64,000 bases of DNA from Thelonectria olida (Eukaryota; Ascomycota; Sordariomycetes; Hypocreales; Nectriaceae): positions 868,001-932,000 of the forward strand of contig JAGPYM010000008.1 in assembly GCA_020736575.1 (NCBI GenBank), read 5' to 3'. The notes under the pieces were generated by a model. That model did no database searches. It was not told the origin of the DNA and saw only the letters and a list, made by a program, of their open reading frames with translations. Positions 44,792-56,284 of the stretch are shown in pieces. The position numbers were made by a program, and so were the translations under genes. Numbering within the stretch: the first letter of the stretch is position 1; every line of letters starts with the position of its first letter.

Positions 44792-47700
44792 TGAGAGGCA
44801 GAGAAGTCGACCTCACTATGACGAGGAAATTCTGTAAGTGGGAGGTTAATTCGATGCAACGTCGAGGTATAGTTTGGCGCAGACGATAAGGCACAGGACG
44901 TTAGGAGATCGGCGAACGGCGCGGGGCGTTGTGGGAGGAATTATGCGAGTCGGAAGTGGTTTGTCGATAATAAGGAGAAGAAACGTGGAGGCGGTATTCG
45001 ACGATGCATCAAGGGTTCGTGGCGCGATGAAGGAGGAGGAGGGGCCGCGACAGCCAATTGCGGGAGCATGGGTTGGGGAATACCGCAGCAGACGACGTAG
45101 AAAAGGAGGGATGTGTATTTAAAAGTAGTAAAAGAGAAAAAAAGAAAGTCGTCAGGCGGAAGGACGGGAAAGGAAACAGGTTGACGGCTGCGGAGATAGA
45201 GAGCGAGAGAGAGAGAGAGCGTCGACTAAAGTTGGATGAAGAATTCCAAAGTCCAACCAAAGAGATGGATGCATTTGGTTGCATCTGGTCGCACTTGGGT
45301 CGCGTCGGCCAGACCAGAGAAAGCAACCCCCCCAGAAAAAAAAAAGAGTGAACCCCCTGAGCCGCAAGCCAAAAAGTTATGTGCCAAACGCGCACCTGGT
45401 GCTAGCAGCTGGCAACAAGCAAGGGTGGTTCTAAGATCAAAGTGGCCTCTGCCTTTCTGGACGAATAACTACCTACCTACGAAGCAGAGGACTGACGGTT
45501 TCAACGGAACAAGAACAGGCCTCCGCTGATGAATCTGATGAATCTAACTCTGATTCTGATACTGATTCAAAACCTCGAGACATTGGTGTCATATCGCATG
45601 GTAAGATCGACAACAAGGGTACCGAGTCCAGACGTTGCAAATACATGCAATTTCGAGGTACTAACGCTGGTATCTGTCTGTCTGTGACAACGGGGGTCGA
45701 GAAAGCGAAATTTCGCATTTCCCGCCCATTCCCAAAAGGGGAAAAAGAAAACAAAAAAGGGCTAGTTGAGTCGGTACGTAGTTACTTGATACCCCGTCCA
45801 ATGTCCACTGCCACCGGTACGCAGTGCATCAGTAGTGAGTGCCTCGAGATTAACACCATCGAACAAATCTGCATCAATTCACGTCCAATAATTGTTTTTC
45901 GTGCCGCCTCCATCATCTGTTGGATGCGTTCAGCGGTAAAGAAGTGGTCAGAAGAAGCACTCGATTTGTGCGTCGATGGCCACTTGTCCTGCGTCTGTAC
46001 GTATGATGATGCTACCCTCCTGCAGCATGCAGCCCAAACGTTCAACGACAACAACAACAACAACATCCATGGATGGGTTCGGTCGTTAATTAAGTTGAGG
46101 GGGCTACGTAGCCGGCTGCTTGCAATGACCTACTCCAATCAGTTAGGTTCGCCTCGATCACATCTCAGCTCCAGATTACCATCAACCACACATAATTCTC
46201 CATCCCTAAAACAAACGGTCATCGAAACCCAAAACACGCCCAAATCTAAAACCTCCGAGAATATCCAAACCCTATCAGCTTTTTACATACCTGACATGCC
46301 TACCCATCACATCACATAAACCATGTTGGCTGGTTGGTCGAGATGGCTCGTGCCAGAAGCCAGCGTGAACGCCAACACATCAAAATGGCCCACGGGTATC
46401 ATTATGGGTCCTCCCCGCCCCCTCCAAAATCGAAGCCAATTCATCCCAAGTGTCCATCCGTTCTCTGTCAACCTCTCTCCCGGAATCGTCCCCGGATGCG
46501 TGCGGTCCCTCTCCCTCTGCACGGCCCAGCCCTGCCAACAAGCAGCTCCCAGCCAGCTAAGTTGCTTCGTCCAGCTGAGAGGGGAAGGGGGAGGCGAGAA
46601 ACGGGAAAACGGGAGGCGGGAAGAGGCGGGAACTTTGTTCATCCTCGCAAGTCGTGCAATCAAACGCAAAGTCGATGATGTTCTCCCCCGTTTCCCGTTT
46701 CCGGCAACGATCCAGCCACAAGCCACACGAACTATGTACGGCCCGGAAACAAAGCAAAGCTTTGCATTCCTCACAAGCACCTCTTTACAAATCGGACACC
46801 TATCATCGCCCCCGCAGGGATTAAGCTGGTTTCACAGCAGCTGACAAACTACGGATATGCGAACTCCCTTACGGATATAATCCCGGCAACGCCCAAGCCC
46901 AAAACCTGCATCAAGCTCAAGGGCTTTTGATGTCGTACATGCCATTAATCGGTATTCGCACGTCAATCACAGCTTGCACAGCCCTATTCCGGGAACTCGG
47001 TGCGCACTGTTGCCCAACATGCCCGGCTTCCACGCTGTCCGAGTTCCGAGTACATTGTCTCAACACTCCTTTGTGCAATCAGACCGTCCAAGCGTGGACG
47101 GACCCAAGTGTGTCTCACTGCAACTTGTCCGGATACTAGTACGAGACCCTTTATCGTCAGACCCTTGAGTCATCTGCCGTCATGGAAATTTCCCGGCACT
47201 TCCCTGCCGACATACGTGACATGCCTCCCTCGTGCTGGCAGTGCAGCATTCTCGAGGAAATCTACTAGGCACCTAGTCATTATCGTCCGGACCTAGCTAT
47301 AACTACATGCGGGGCTGCTCTTTTGTCTACGGCCGCGTTGCACCGTTTTGTCCAGTTTCTTCGGAGAGTTGACTGTTTCAGGGCCACCGGAATAATCGTC
47401 TTCTCTCGTGACTACACCACTCGAGTTAGATTCGCCATGGACCTTTGCAAGGCTCGGAGGACCTTCTTCCACATTTCCAAACTATGAATACCGTTGTCAA
47501 CTGTTTCCTACCGTTTCTAAAAGTCTGGTAGATTTCCCGACTTTCACATGCATGTTTACTATCCTATCGGTAATAAACCACCCGCATTAGGTACACGGTC
47601 CCGTTCGTAATCGTGACAACCCCCCTCGTCTTTACAAATGGAACTTATAGTTCTCCCATCAGTCCATCAACAGACTATCACAGGCCATACATGATATAGT

Positions 47701-48185
47701 CTCCTGGCACTCACGGGGATACCCCACATGCCGCGTGTTACATCGCGGGTCTTGCTACCGGTCCAAGATTCCCCATCAGGGAACTTCCCACCCATCAGGT
47801 CCATCACTTTCAGGTAGCGGCCGGGCCTCGTCCAAGATCCGCCAATCCATGTCCGCGAATGCCTTCACGGCCGACCGTAGTTGATCAGGGGCATAGCATG
47901 GTTGACCCAATCGCACCACGAGATCCCCCCACGGTTCCTCGCTATAAGATGGCCGTTTCTCTCCAGGAGCCGAATAGTTTCTGCTTTTGTTCAGTTTCGT
48001 TCACCGAGATAGACACATATACCGCTCTTTCATTGGAGAACTAGTTGCGACAGCGGGAGGCTTCGAAAACCTATAAATCCTGTCGAGTCGTCGAGCTTTT
48101 AGTACAATCCGAGTCTGAATAGCACCAAGCCACTTGCTCCGGGTTCCTTCTCTCTACATCTCAGCCACAAACCTCCAGCTTCACC
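44792..48185. other. Intergenic of about 3.4 kb, upstream of DOCK and NLP genes
   Basis: Divergent spacing. It contains an AG microsatellite (45196-45219), an A-run near 45336 and a long stop-rich, gene-free stretch. ORFs near 46307-46844 on both strands overlap each other and look like composition artefacts. Confidence 0.45.
48072..48078 (+). promoter_or_regulatory. TATA box of the NLP gene
   Basis: TATAAAT lies 108 bases upstream of the NLP start codon, preceded by mixed sequence and followed by a short leader. Confidence 0.5.
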
Positions 48186-48955
48186 ATGGTTCAGTTCACT
48201 CAACTCCTCTCGGGTCTGGCCCTCGCTGCCACGGCCGTGTCGGGTGCGGCTGTCAAGGTTGACAAGCGCGCCGTCATCTCTCACGATGCAGTCGTCGGCT
48301 TCTCACAGGCCGTTCCCAACAACGTTACTGGCCAGCTGTACTTGAAGTACAAGCCGTACCTCAAGGTCTTCAACGGATGTGTGCCCTTCCCCGCTGTCGA
48401 CGCCGATGGCAACACCAGGTAGCCATCCTCTCGATTCCTATCCGCAGTCAGTGCTAACACGAATCGCGCAGTGGTGGCTTGTCTCCAACTGGGTCATCCA
48501 CAGGAAGCTGCGACTCCAGCACCGGCCAGGTCTACGTCCGCGGAGCCACGTACAACGGCCAGTTCGGCATCATGTACTCGTGGTACATGCCCAAGGACTC
48601 TCCGAGCAGCGGCCTCGGCCACCGTCACGACTGGGAGAACGCCGTCGTCTGGCTCACCGGCGAGAGCACCTCGGCCACCGTCGCCGGCATGGCCGTCTCG
48701 CAGCACGGCGGCTACAGCACCTCGAGCTCGGGAACCTTCTCGGGCAACAGCCCGTTGGTCGGCTACACCAGCTACTGGCCTGCCAACCACCAGTGCATCT
48801 TTACCACTACTGTGGGCGGCCAGCAGCCCCTGATTGCGTGGGAGAGCCTGACGAGTGCGGCACGTACGGCTTTGGAGAACACGGACTTTGGTGATGCCAA
48901 CGTTCCCTTCAAGAACGCGAACTTTGCTTCCAACTTGGCCAAGGCTGTGGTCTAG
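48186..48955 (+). CDS. Secreted necrosis-inducing NPP1/NLP-family protein
   Basis: NLPs are secreted proteins of plant-associated microbes that bind plant sphingolipids and damage dicot membranes; some copies are not toxic. Exons 48186-48418 and 48472-48955; 238 residues, normal for type 1. A signal peptide covers roughly residues 1-20, followed by a Kex2-type Lys-Arg site near residue 28. The conserved block with NGCVPFPAVD and a second cysteine in the next exon forms the expected disulfide. The family heptapeptide (GHRHDWE, about residues 127-133) is intact, so metal-binding residues are present. One additional cysteine lies near the C-terminal third. The reading frame is complete. Activity cannot be judged from sequence. 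Confidence 0.95.
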
Positions 48956-49991
48956 GGGCTGGGTTCGTGAGGAATTATGATCCTGGAAATTGTTTGATGG
49001 GAGGGTTTTTGAGGATATGGCCTTTTTCTGTGTCCAATATTTGACAGGAGGGTCAAGAGTAGAAAAACGCATCCCTTCTCATGACGTTGAGCGATGATGG
49101 CTTCGACTTTGATGACTAGCGGGCGATATACCTTTCAGTGAGAAGCTGGTTTTCTTTCTCTTTCTTTTTTTCTCGGAGTTTGTATCTATAGCGAAGCAGG
49201 CAAGTTAAGTATTCATACATCTGTTTGCTGGTAGTGTCCAGGTCTGTCTTCGTCATGGTGATCTGCGTAATGAGTGTGTAACAGACGTGTGTAAGTGGAA
49301 TGTGGGACCAAGGTGCATAAGTGAGACTCAACTCGTCACCACCTTGCGATCTTAATAGCATTCGACTAGGATTTGGCATTACACAACCTGTACCTTATGG
49401 ATATTACTTTTTTTATGAAGTAAAAACCCCTAGTTAACGAGTGAATGCAGGTGCATTCGGCCAAGGCAGTAATACGATCCGCGAGGGGTCCTACCCTGTA
49501 GGCCTTTTCGACGTCAGGAGGAAAAAAGGTACGTACCTCCGAAGGGCGCGCCCCTCCGAGCACCAGGAAGGCCCACCTCCCGACTCCCATCGCGGTCGCG
49601 GACCTTGAAAATCCACCTGGATCCCGCCCGGCGATATCAACCGGCACCGGTACCACTGTGACTTCACTTCACAACAGCAAACGCGCTTTCACCTCTCTTC
49701 ACACTCTCTGGCTTGTTCGGACCTGACCAACCACTCTATCCCTCTGATCTGCTTGTTACAAGTTGAACAGGCATCTACCCGCCACAGTTTGTCACTTCCC
49801 CTTTTGCATCAAACCCTGCCACATTGCATGAACTCAGCCAACCGAGAGCAGGTTTACTCATATACCCCGCGTGCCCGCGAAGATCTCAGCTTCATCTTCC
49901 CGTTCTATCAGCACAGCAATAAAGCGTCACCTACTTCCATCCTCACGGACAACAATATCACCACATCAAAATCTCCCATTAGATAATAGGT
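48956..49991. other. Intergenic between NLP and GNAT genes
   Basis: NLP 3' flank and GNAT promoter/leader. No gene is supported. Confidence 0.5.
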
Positions 49992-50840
49992 ATGGGTACT
50001 CCGTTCATGCGCTTCCTCGGGCCTAGCAAGCTCGAGGGGTTCCTGCACGGCGCTCCTCGAGATGCTCAGCCACCAACCATCCCGGTAGCCTTCCTCGATG
50101 CCATGGAGGTTCGAGAGAATGTCTTTATCAAGGAGCAGGGCGTCTCAGCCGAACACGAATTCGACGCTGATGACCCGCGATGCTGCCACTGGATCGCCTA
50201 TGCCAGCGTCAACAAGTACGAGACGCTCGAGGTGCGCGACGAAGAAGGCAACGTCATGATGCCGCGGGAGAGCTCGACCGAGACAGTTCCCATCGGAACT
50301 ATACGTCTCGTCCCCTTCCCTCACGAGCCACACCCTGTGAAGAATGGGAAATACTTCAACGGTGTTCTGGAGGGCTCAGAACCCGATAAGAAGCAAAACG
50401 GGAACGGACATGGAAATGGACACGGAAACGGAGATGCCCCAGAAGTCATACCCCAAAAGGTGTTTGGTATCGACCGGGCAACGACAATGCACGACGGCAA
50501 GGAGCCGTACGTCAAGCTAGGCCGCCTGGCCGTCGTCAAAGAGTTCCGAGGCCACCGCATCGCCAACTTGCTCGTCCACACGGTCCTTAGATGGATGAAA
50601 GCGAATCCGTCGTTCTTCGACCCGAGCATCAAAGAGATTGGCCTAGAGCAGCTCGGCGCGTCGAATGACAAGGAGATCCCCCGCTGGAATGGCTTGGTTT
50701 GCGTTCACGCACAAAAACAAGTCGTTTTTGCTTGGAAGAAATGGGGATTCGAGGTCGACGAGGAGATGGGCGAATGGATTGAAGAGGACATCCCACATGT
50801 TGGCATGTTCCAACGTTTGGTCATTGAGAAGAAGGATTAG
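49992..50840 (+). CDS. GNAT-family acyltransferase-like protein
   Basis: Single-exon protein of 282 residues related to acyl-CoA N-acyltransferases. N-terminal VRENVFIKEQGVSAEHEFDADD resembles the YjcF/ElaA-like GNAT subgroup. The acetyl-CoA site is suggested by VKLGRLAVVKEFRGHRIANLL (Arg-Gly-His-Arg in place of the canonical Q/R-x-x-G-x-G/A). It ends with FAWKKWGFEVDEE, the usual strand after the fold. A hydrophilic insert with Asn-Gly-His repeats (about residues 137-147) interrupts the fold. The substrate is not predictable. Confidence 0.85.
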   Translation: MGTPFMRFLGPSKLEGFLHGAPRDAQPPTIPVAFLDAMEVRENVFIKEQGVSAEHEFDADDPRCCHWIAYASVNKYETLEVRDEEGNVMMPRESSTETVPIGTIRLVPFPHEPHPVKNGKYFNGVLEGSEPDKKQNGNGHGNGHGNGDAPEVIPQKVFGIDRATTMHDGKEPYVKLGRLAVVKEFRGHRIANLLVHTVLRWMKANPSFFDPSIKEIGLEQLGASNDKEIPRWNGLVCVHAQKQVVFAWKKWGFEVDEEMGEWIEEDIPHVGMFQRLVIEKKD

Positions 50841-51190
50841 AAACCTCGATATCATTGATGAGTTACGGCGCCATGAATCCTACGACTAGAAAGCAAGCCA
50901 TGATTAATAGAACCAGAGCCACATGCACGGATCCTCCCCCTTCCCTCCCTAGTTGGCACCTTTGTGTGTGATGTGGACTTCCATGTAACGGTCACGCGAG
51001 TAATGAGACGGAAGACATTAACTTGATTGAACTCTCAAGGAGTCTGACTTTTTTTATTGAGACTTTAGAGTCACGTAAGACAATCCATAGCCTCGTTCCC
51101 AGACCCAATGAACGCAAAATGCAATTCTGAAAGATTCCGGAACCACGCCAATGCCGCAACCCCTCCCGTCGTAATCCACATTTGCACCTT
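50841..51190. other. Intergenic between convergent GNAT and uS7 genes
   Basis: 350 bases, the 3' flanks of two convergent genes. No feature seen. Confidence 0.5.
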
Positions 51191-51980
51191 TTATCGGTTG
51201 CTCTTGGCCACACGCTCCAGCTCGTCCTTCTTCTTGATAGCGTAAGAGTTGCTGGAACCCTTGGCAGCGTTGATCAGCTCCTCAGCAAGGCACTCAGCAA
51301 TCGACTTGACGTTGCGGAAAGAGGCCTCGCGGGCACCAGTGGTGAGGAGGGCGATGGCCTGGTTGACTCGGCGGAGAGGGGATACATCGACGGCTTGTCG
51401 TCGGACGGTACCGGCGGAACCAATTCGGGTAGAATCTTCGCGGGGGCCGCAGTTGACAATGGCGTCAACAGCAATCTGGATGGGGTTCTGGTCGGTCATG
51501 AGGTGGATCTAGCCCTAAGTGTCAGCGGTGCTGCCACAGATTCACGAGTTTGTGGTGCGAAGTCGCGGGGGTTTCAACGTACGATCTCGAAGGCGTGGGC
51601 AACGATACGGACAGCCATGAGCTTCTTTCCGTTGTTGCGGCCGTGCATCATGAGCGAGTTGGTCAATCGCTCAATGATGGGGCAGTTGGCCTTGCGGAAT
51701 CGCTTGGTGGCATATCGGCCAGCGGTGTGGGTGACGTAGACGGGGTTTCGCAGGGAAATGTAGTCACTGTCGGGGCGATTCTGATCAGCAAAGGAGGTCC
51801 AGAGTTGAATGGTGTTTTGAGGCAGAGATTCCAAACGTACGTCAGGGAGATGTCGCGGACCTCGACATCGTAGTCCCACTTGTTGAAGAGCTTGACGTTG
51901 CCAACCTCCTTGACAACATCCTTGGGGAGCACCTCGTAGAGGGCGGAGGACTCGACCTCGATCTCGCCGGCGTCAGACAT
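51191..51980 (-). CDS. RPS5: 40S ribosomal protein S5 (uS7)
   Basis: Small-subunit head protein that contacts mRNA and tRNA at the exit site. Exons 51980-51841, 51766-51583 and 51508-51191; 213 residues. Strongly conserved blocks: [84 protein letters not shown] and the ending [14 protein letters not shown]. Two short introns, as is usual for fungal ribosomal genes. It is divergent from eS25. Confidence 0.98.
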
Positions 51981-52295
51981 GTTTGCTGTTGCAGTCGTGG
52001 GTTCTGGGACTGACGGGCACTGCGGTTAGTACTGCGGATTGTCGAGATGGTATTTTCGTGAAGTTGAAGGTGGGCTCGGGTTGGAGAGGTTGAAATTTCG
52101 GTGGGTGGCCCACACGGCGAATCAGAACGCGCAAAAACTTCGGTACGTATCTGCCCTCGACGAATTTTAGGGCTCGCCTGCCCTGGGTGAAGTTCGGCTT
52201 GGGAGGGGCCCCAAGTGGGAGGTTCTCTCAAATCGCATCACCACATTTTCCTGTCTGTCTTCCACACCTCGTCGTCGACAGCATATCAGATCAAA
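51981..52295. promoter_or_regulatory. Shared promoter of ribosomal genes uS7 and eS25 with a Tbf1-like motif
   Basis: 315 bases between divergent start codons of two ribosomal protein genes. TTAGGGCT at 52167-52174 is the reverse complement of AGCCCTAA, which fits the telobox-like site ARCCCTAA bound by Tbf1-type regulators of ribosomal genes in many fungi. A pyrimidine-rich leader precedes eS25. Confidence 0.45.
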
Positions 52296-52779
52296 ATGGT
52301 ATGTGCCAAGAAGCCCTCGTGTGCGCCCGCGATGAACAGATGATTGACATTTTCGCTACAGGCGCCTGCTGCTGGAGCTAAGAAGCAAAAGAAGAAGTGG
52401 TAAGTACGGACGCACCGTTATTGGCGGCTCGCGAAACTCACCAACGATGAAAAAAGGTCCAAGGGCAAGGTCAAGGACAAGGCCCAACACGCCGTCATCC
52501 TCGACAAGACCACCTCCGAGAAGCTCAACAAGGATGTCCAGTCCTATCGCCTCGTCACCGTCGCTACCCTCGTCGACCGACTGAAGATCAACGGTTCTCT
52601 GGCCCGCCAGTGCATTGCCGACCTCGAGGACAAGGGAATCATCAAGCCTGTGGTTACTCACAGCAAGATGAAGATCTACAGTATGCGCGCCTTCCCTTGA
52701 CAAACGAGCGACGACTTATTCTTCTCCCGACCAAATGCTAACTATACACGCAGCCCGTGCCGTCGGTGCTTCGGACTAA
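52296..52779 (+). CDS. RPS25: 40S ribosomal protein S25 (eS25)
   Basis: Small-subunit head protein, also needed for some IRES-driven initiation. Exons 52296-52298, 52362-52399, 52457-52680 and 52754-52779; 96 residues. The first coding exon consists of the ATG alone. The protein reads MAPAAGAKKQKKKW, then SKGKVKDKAQHAV, LDKTTSEKLNKDVQSYRLVT and NGSLARQCIADLEDKGIIKP, the typical eS25 wing. The final exon gives TRAVGASD. All joins keep phase. Confidence 0.97.
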
Positions 52780-55700
52780 ACCCAATAACGAAAAGATTTG
52801 AGTCTCACGATTGTGTGTCTGAGTGGTCTGGACGATAGGCAGACCACAGGGTTGGAGGGTGTTGAAAGGCAAAAACAAAAGCCTGGTTGGGACGCTTTTC
52901 ATGCTCGGTGTAGCATAGGGACCGGATCGCTTTAGCATTTATGGCAATGGAATGATCTTCGAATGACACTAAATATGTGCCTAATCAGTGACCATGATGA
53001 TGTGTTGTGGTGGACGAATGAGGTTCCATGTTCATCTCATGCATATGAAAACGGTCTATATTTTCAAGGTCTTGGGTTAGATTTCTTTGTCATGACACAA
53101 AGACGTTGGCACTATTATCCTGAGGACCGACTGTTGAAGTCCCTGGCTGTATCTATTGTGCACAACTTTCTTGGGCTGAAACGTTAGGTTGTGATGGCAC
53201 TTGATATGACGATCATGGTATGGAGGGAGATACTTCGAGCCATGCAAAAGCGTTCAGCGTAGTAGAGCATCATGTCTCTAGGTCAAGAGGAAGAGGACCG
53301 AGCTGGGTAAATATGAGCGTCGAGTATAGCAAACCATAGTATCTGGCCTTTTGCTCACGAATCGTGGGGTTGTTTAAAACTGATGTTATCACTAAGTCGA
53401 GCATCATGTTCGAATGGAGCTATTGCCACCTCGCACCGGATGTCGATCTGACTTATTTACCTCCAATTCTCTGAGGCGAACGCACTCCTCAAGCTCAGAT
53501 TTGTTAGCCCGTCTGTTCTTTCCTAATTCCACTCTTCCGTCTCATGGGTGTTGAATCTGTTGTGCGCTATGTGAGAGTCTGGCTCGTGAATGTGCATTGC
53601 GCCAGGAGGATACCCTCAAGAAAGGGGGACCTGTCTCCCCGGAACGCAGACAAGTCCTCGCCCAAATCCGAAATCCTATTTAATAAGCGATCAACACTCA
53701 AGCCGTATCAATTCCTTGTCGTTTTCCAAGTTACTGTCGTGGACTTTCACACATGGTCACGTGCCAAACCATGTGAGGGGGTTTCCCAACTTCCCCATGG
53801 TCTGCGCCTCAGGCCGTCCACTTCGGTCAGTCACCGAAGCCACCCTAGGTCAGCCACTTGGCCACCTCACCGAACTGAGCCTCGCACAGGGGTAAATGTC
53901 TCGATGTTTCGAATTTCCTGAAGACTGACAATTGACATTCGTCGCCATTCTTAAATGCCAACGTCGTCTCAAAGGTGGGATTCTGGGCCAAGGCGGTCCA
54001 TTAATACTCTTACATGCCGCCAACGTTGGAACGGAGCCGGGACGCGGCTTCAAGGAAAACGCATGCTTGGGATGCAGGAAATTCGCTCTAGCCCGGGAGA
54101 GGATAGCCGCCCCATTAGCCATGCCCGCGTCTATTATCGGTTATACGGACAACAAACACCTCACCGCAAAGCGCCAAAGGGGGGCAACGTCCAAATACCA
54201 ATGTCAACTGGAGGCGAGGACGCACCAAGATGAATCTGCGTCAAGTCTGGACGCTCAATTGAAATCCTTGGACGTTGGAAAACAGGAAAGTGGACCCTGA
54301 ATTTCCGAGGAGCCCGTACTGTCATAGGCCAATTGGGTCTGGACAGATCGGAGTAATCTTTCTGCAGGGTTTCTCGGAAGCCATTGAGATCCTCAAATGC
54401 GACGTATCAAACAAAAAAAGATTGCTCGCACAGTGCATCTGAGGCAATTGAGCACTTGACTCAATGGCTTTGGGATAAACTCAATTGCATTGAAAAAATC
54501 CTTAGCACATAGGTGGCCAAATAGTTGACTGACGACATCGAGCCGGATGCACCGATACATCCTGGCCCTTTTCGAGATAAGAGTCAAGACAAGGTCGCAA
54601 GCGAAAATGCTTTGCCGATACGTATACTGTACGGCTATCGATAGTGCCACACAGTACCAGACTGCCCGACTCGTACATACGAATTCAGGGCCAGAGCTTT
54701 TCTTGCCGAGGCCAAACACAACGGGCAGATTACGAAGGTCGCAGCTTATTTCTGGAAACACGGAGTGAGGCGGCGTTCGGTGGTGGCGGATTCGACTCGG
54801 TTCAAAGGGTGAGGTGCCATGACAGGGCTATCGCGCGCGTCAAGCACAGTGACAGGCTTCTTGTCAGGGGATAGGCCGCGTCCACCGTGAGATACATATT
54901 CGCAGGAGGTCTCCCCGAACAGCATCCCCCTTGAAGGCTAACGGAGCAGGAAGAGCATTTTAGCTCGGTCCAAGTATCCTCTCCCTTGCCGCTGGTGGAA
55001 CTCAGGGGCCAGGGCGCGGGAGAAGCAAAGTTGCTTCGAAGCGCTAGGCCGGAACGCGGGCATGGGCATCAAATTTTGCGTGTCCATCGATATCCACCAC
55101 CATTGGAGTTGCAAAGCTTTTGGTGACAGCCTGGCGGGAACTGCTTTCTGAGCCATTGACGTTGCAAAAGATTGCAAATACTTATTTTTGCCTGAGCATG
55201 GGACGGGGAAAATACCCAAAACCCTGGTCATCACGGGGACGGGCTAGGCGAGGGATCTTGTTTGGAAAGCTTGCTTTTGTCCAGGTTCGTTGCTTGTTTC
55301 TTGAGAAAAAAAATCAAGTGCCAACGGTGAGGGCCAGTTATTGCCGGGACCAAGATCCAATGACGCACGCACTGTGAAAGAACTCCCCCAAAATGGCAGC
55401 CGCGGGTGGGTGCCATTGCCCAGGGAGGGCGCTGTGACCGCTAAGGCCGCAGTGGCCACAGTGGATTCCTTTGGGAGCAGAGGCCGTGAGACGGGGTGAG
55501 TGTTTGGCTGGGGGAGATTTCTTAGGTAGGACGGGCTGGGGTGTGTCAGCGACGTGGACAAGGTGACATGGATGGGAGAGCTGATATTGCACTGTGCTGT
55601 GTCTTCTTTTTTTTCTCTCTCGCTGTGTCCGAGTGGGATGGGGCAACGTTGAGGGACAATTGACGTGAGAATTGGAAGCTTGAACGCGGTCGTCGTGAAC

Positions 55701-56284
55701 CCTTATCGGAATCTTTTCCCGTTTTGATAGGGAGCCTCACCACGGTGCAATGGCTGTCTCGATCGTCCCTTCCTCCGTTGCCGCTTTCTGTACAGTGCCC
55801 AATCCTCAGGCAGAACGGACGGGTCTAGGTCTCGGCGTGCGACAAAAAATCGGGGTGAACCGGCATCAATCTCGCAGCCGGCTTGCCCAGACTGAGTGGC
55901 TCAGGCTTGTCCGAGACCCGCTTTATATCGATCTAGTGAATTATCATTGGCTCTGGCGGGCCTCGCTGACCTCCTTCAGGTTGCAACTGACTGAGGCGCA
56001 CCCCCTGTGAGGCTACGGCCTCAGGCCGCCATAGCTCTGTTGCCGTGGAAAGATTGGAGAGATGCTGGGGGCCCCAGCTCCCTTTAGCGCGAGCCGGGAA
56101 GATTCGCTCAAAAGCGCTTCTGCTCCAGATCCGCCGCAATTTTTTTCCCTCTCCCCCCCATAAACCTCCTACCCCCCGTCGGCGCAGATTTATTTCGCTC
56201 GACTTCTCACTCCTTCTTTCTTTCTTTTCATCTCTCTCCATCTCCCCTCAATTCTTTCTTCGTCAAGGGAAAGCAATAGTCACC
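52780..56284. other. Intergenic of about 3.5 kb
   Basis: No supported gene on either strand. Open frames such as 53544-53921 or 54761-54393 lack a family pattern. The last few hundred bases before 56285 are rich in pyrimidines and are the leader of the ADP/ATP carrier gene. Confidence 0.45.

Noticed and set aside
46307..46844. Overlapping ORFs on both strands upstream of NLP
   Set aside because: They are open together on both strands, which fits composition rather than coding.
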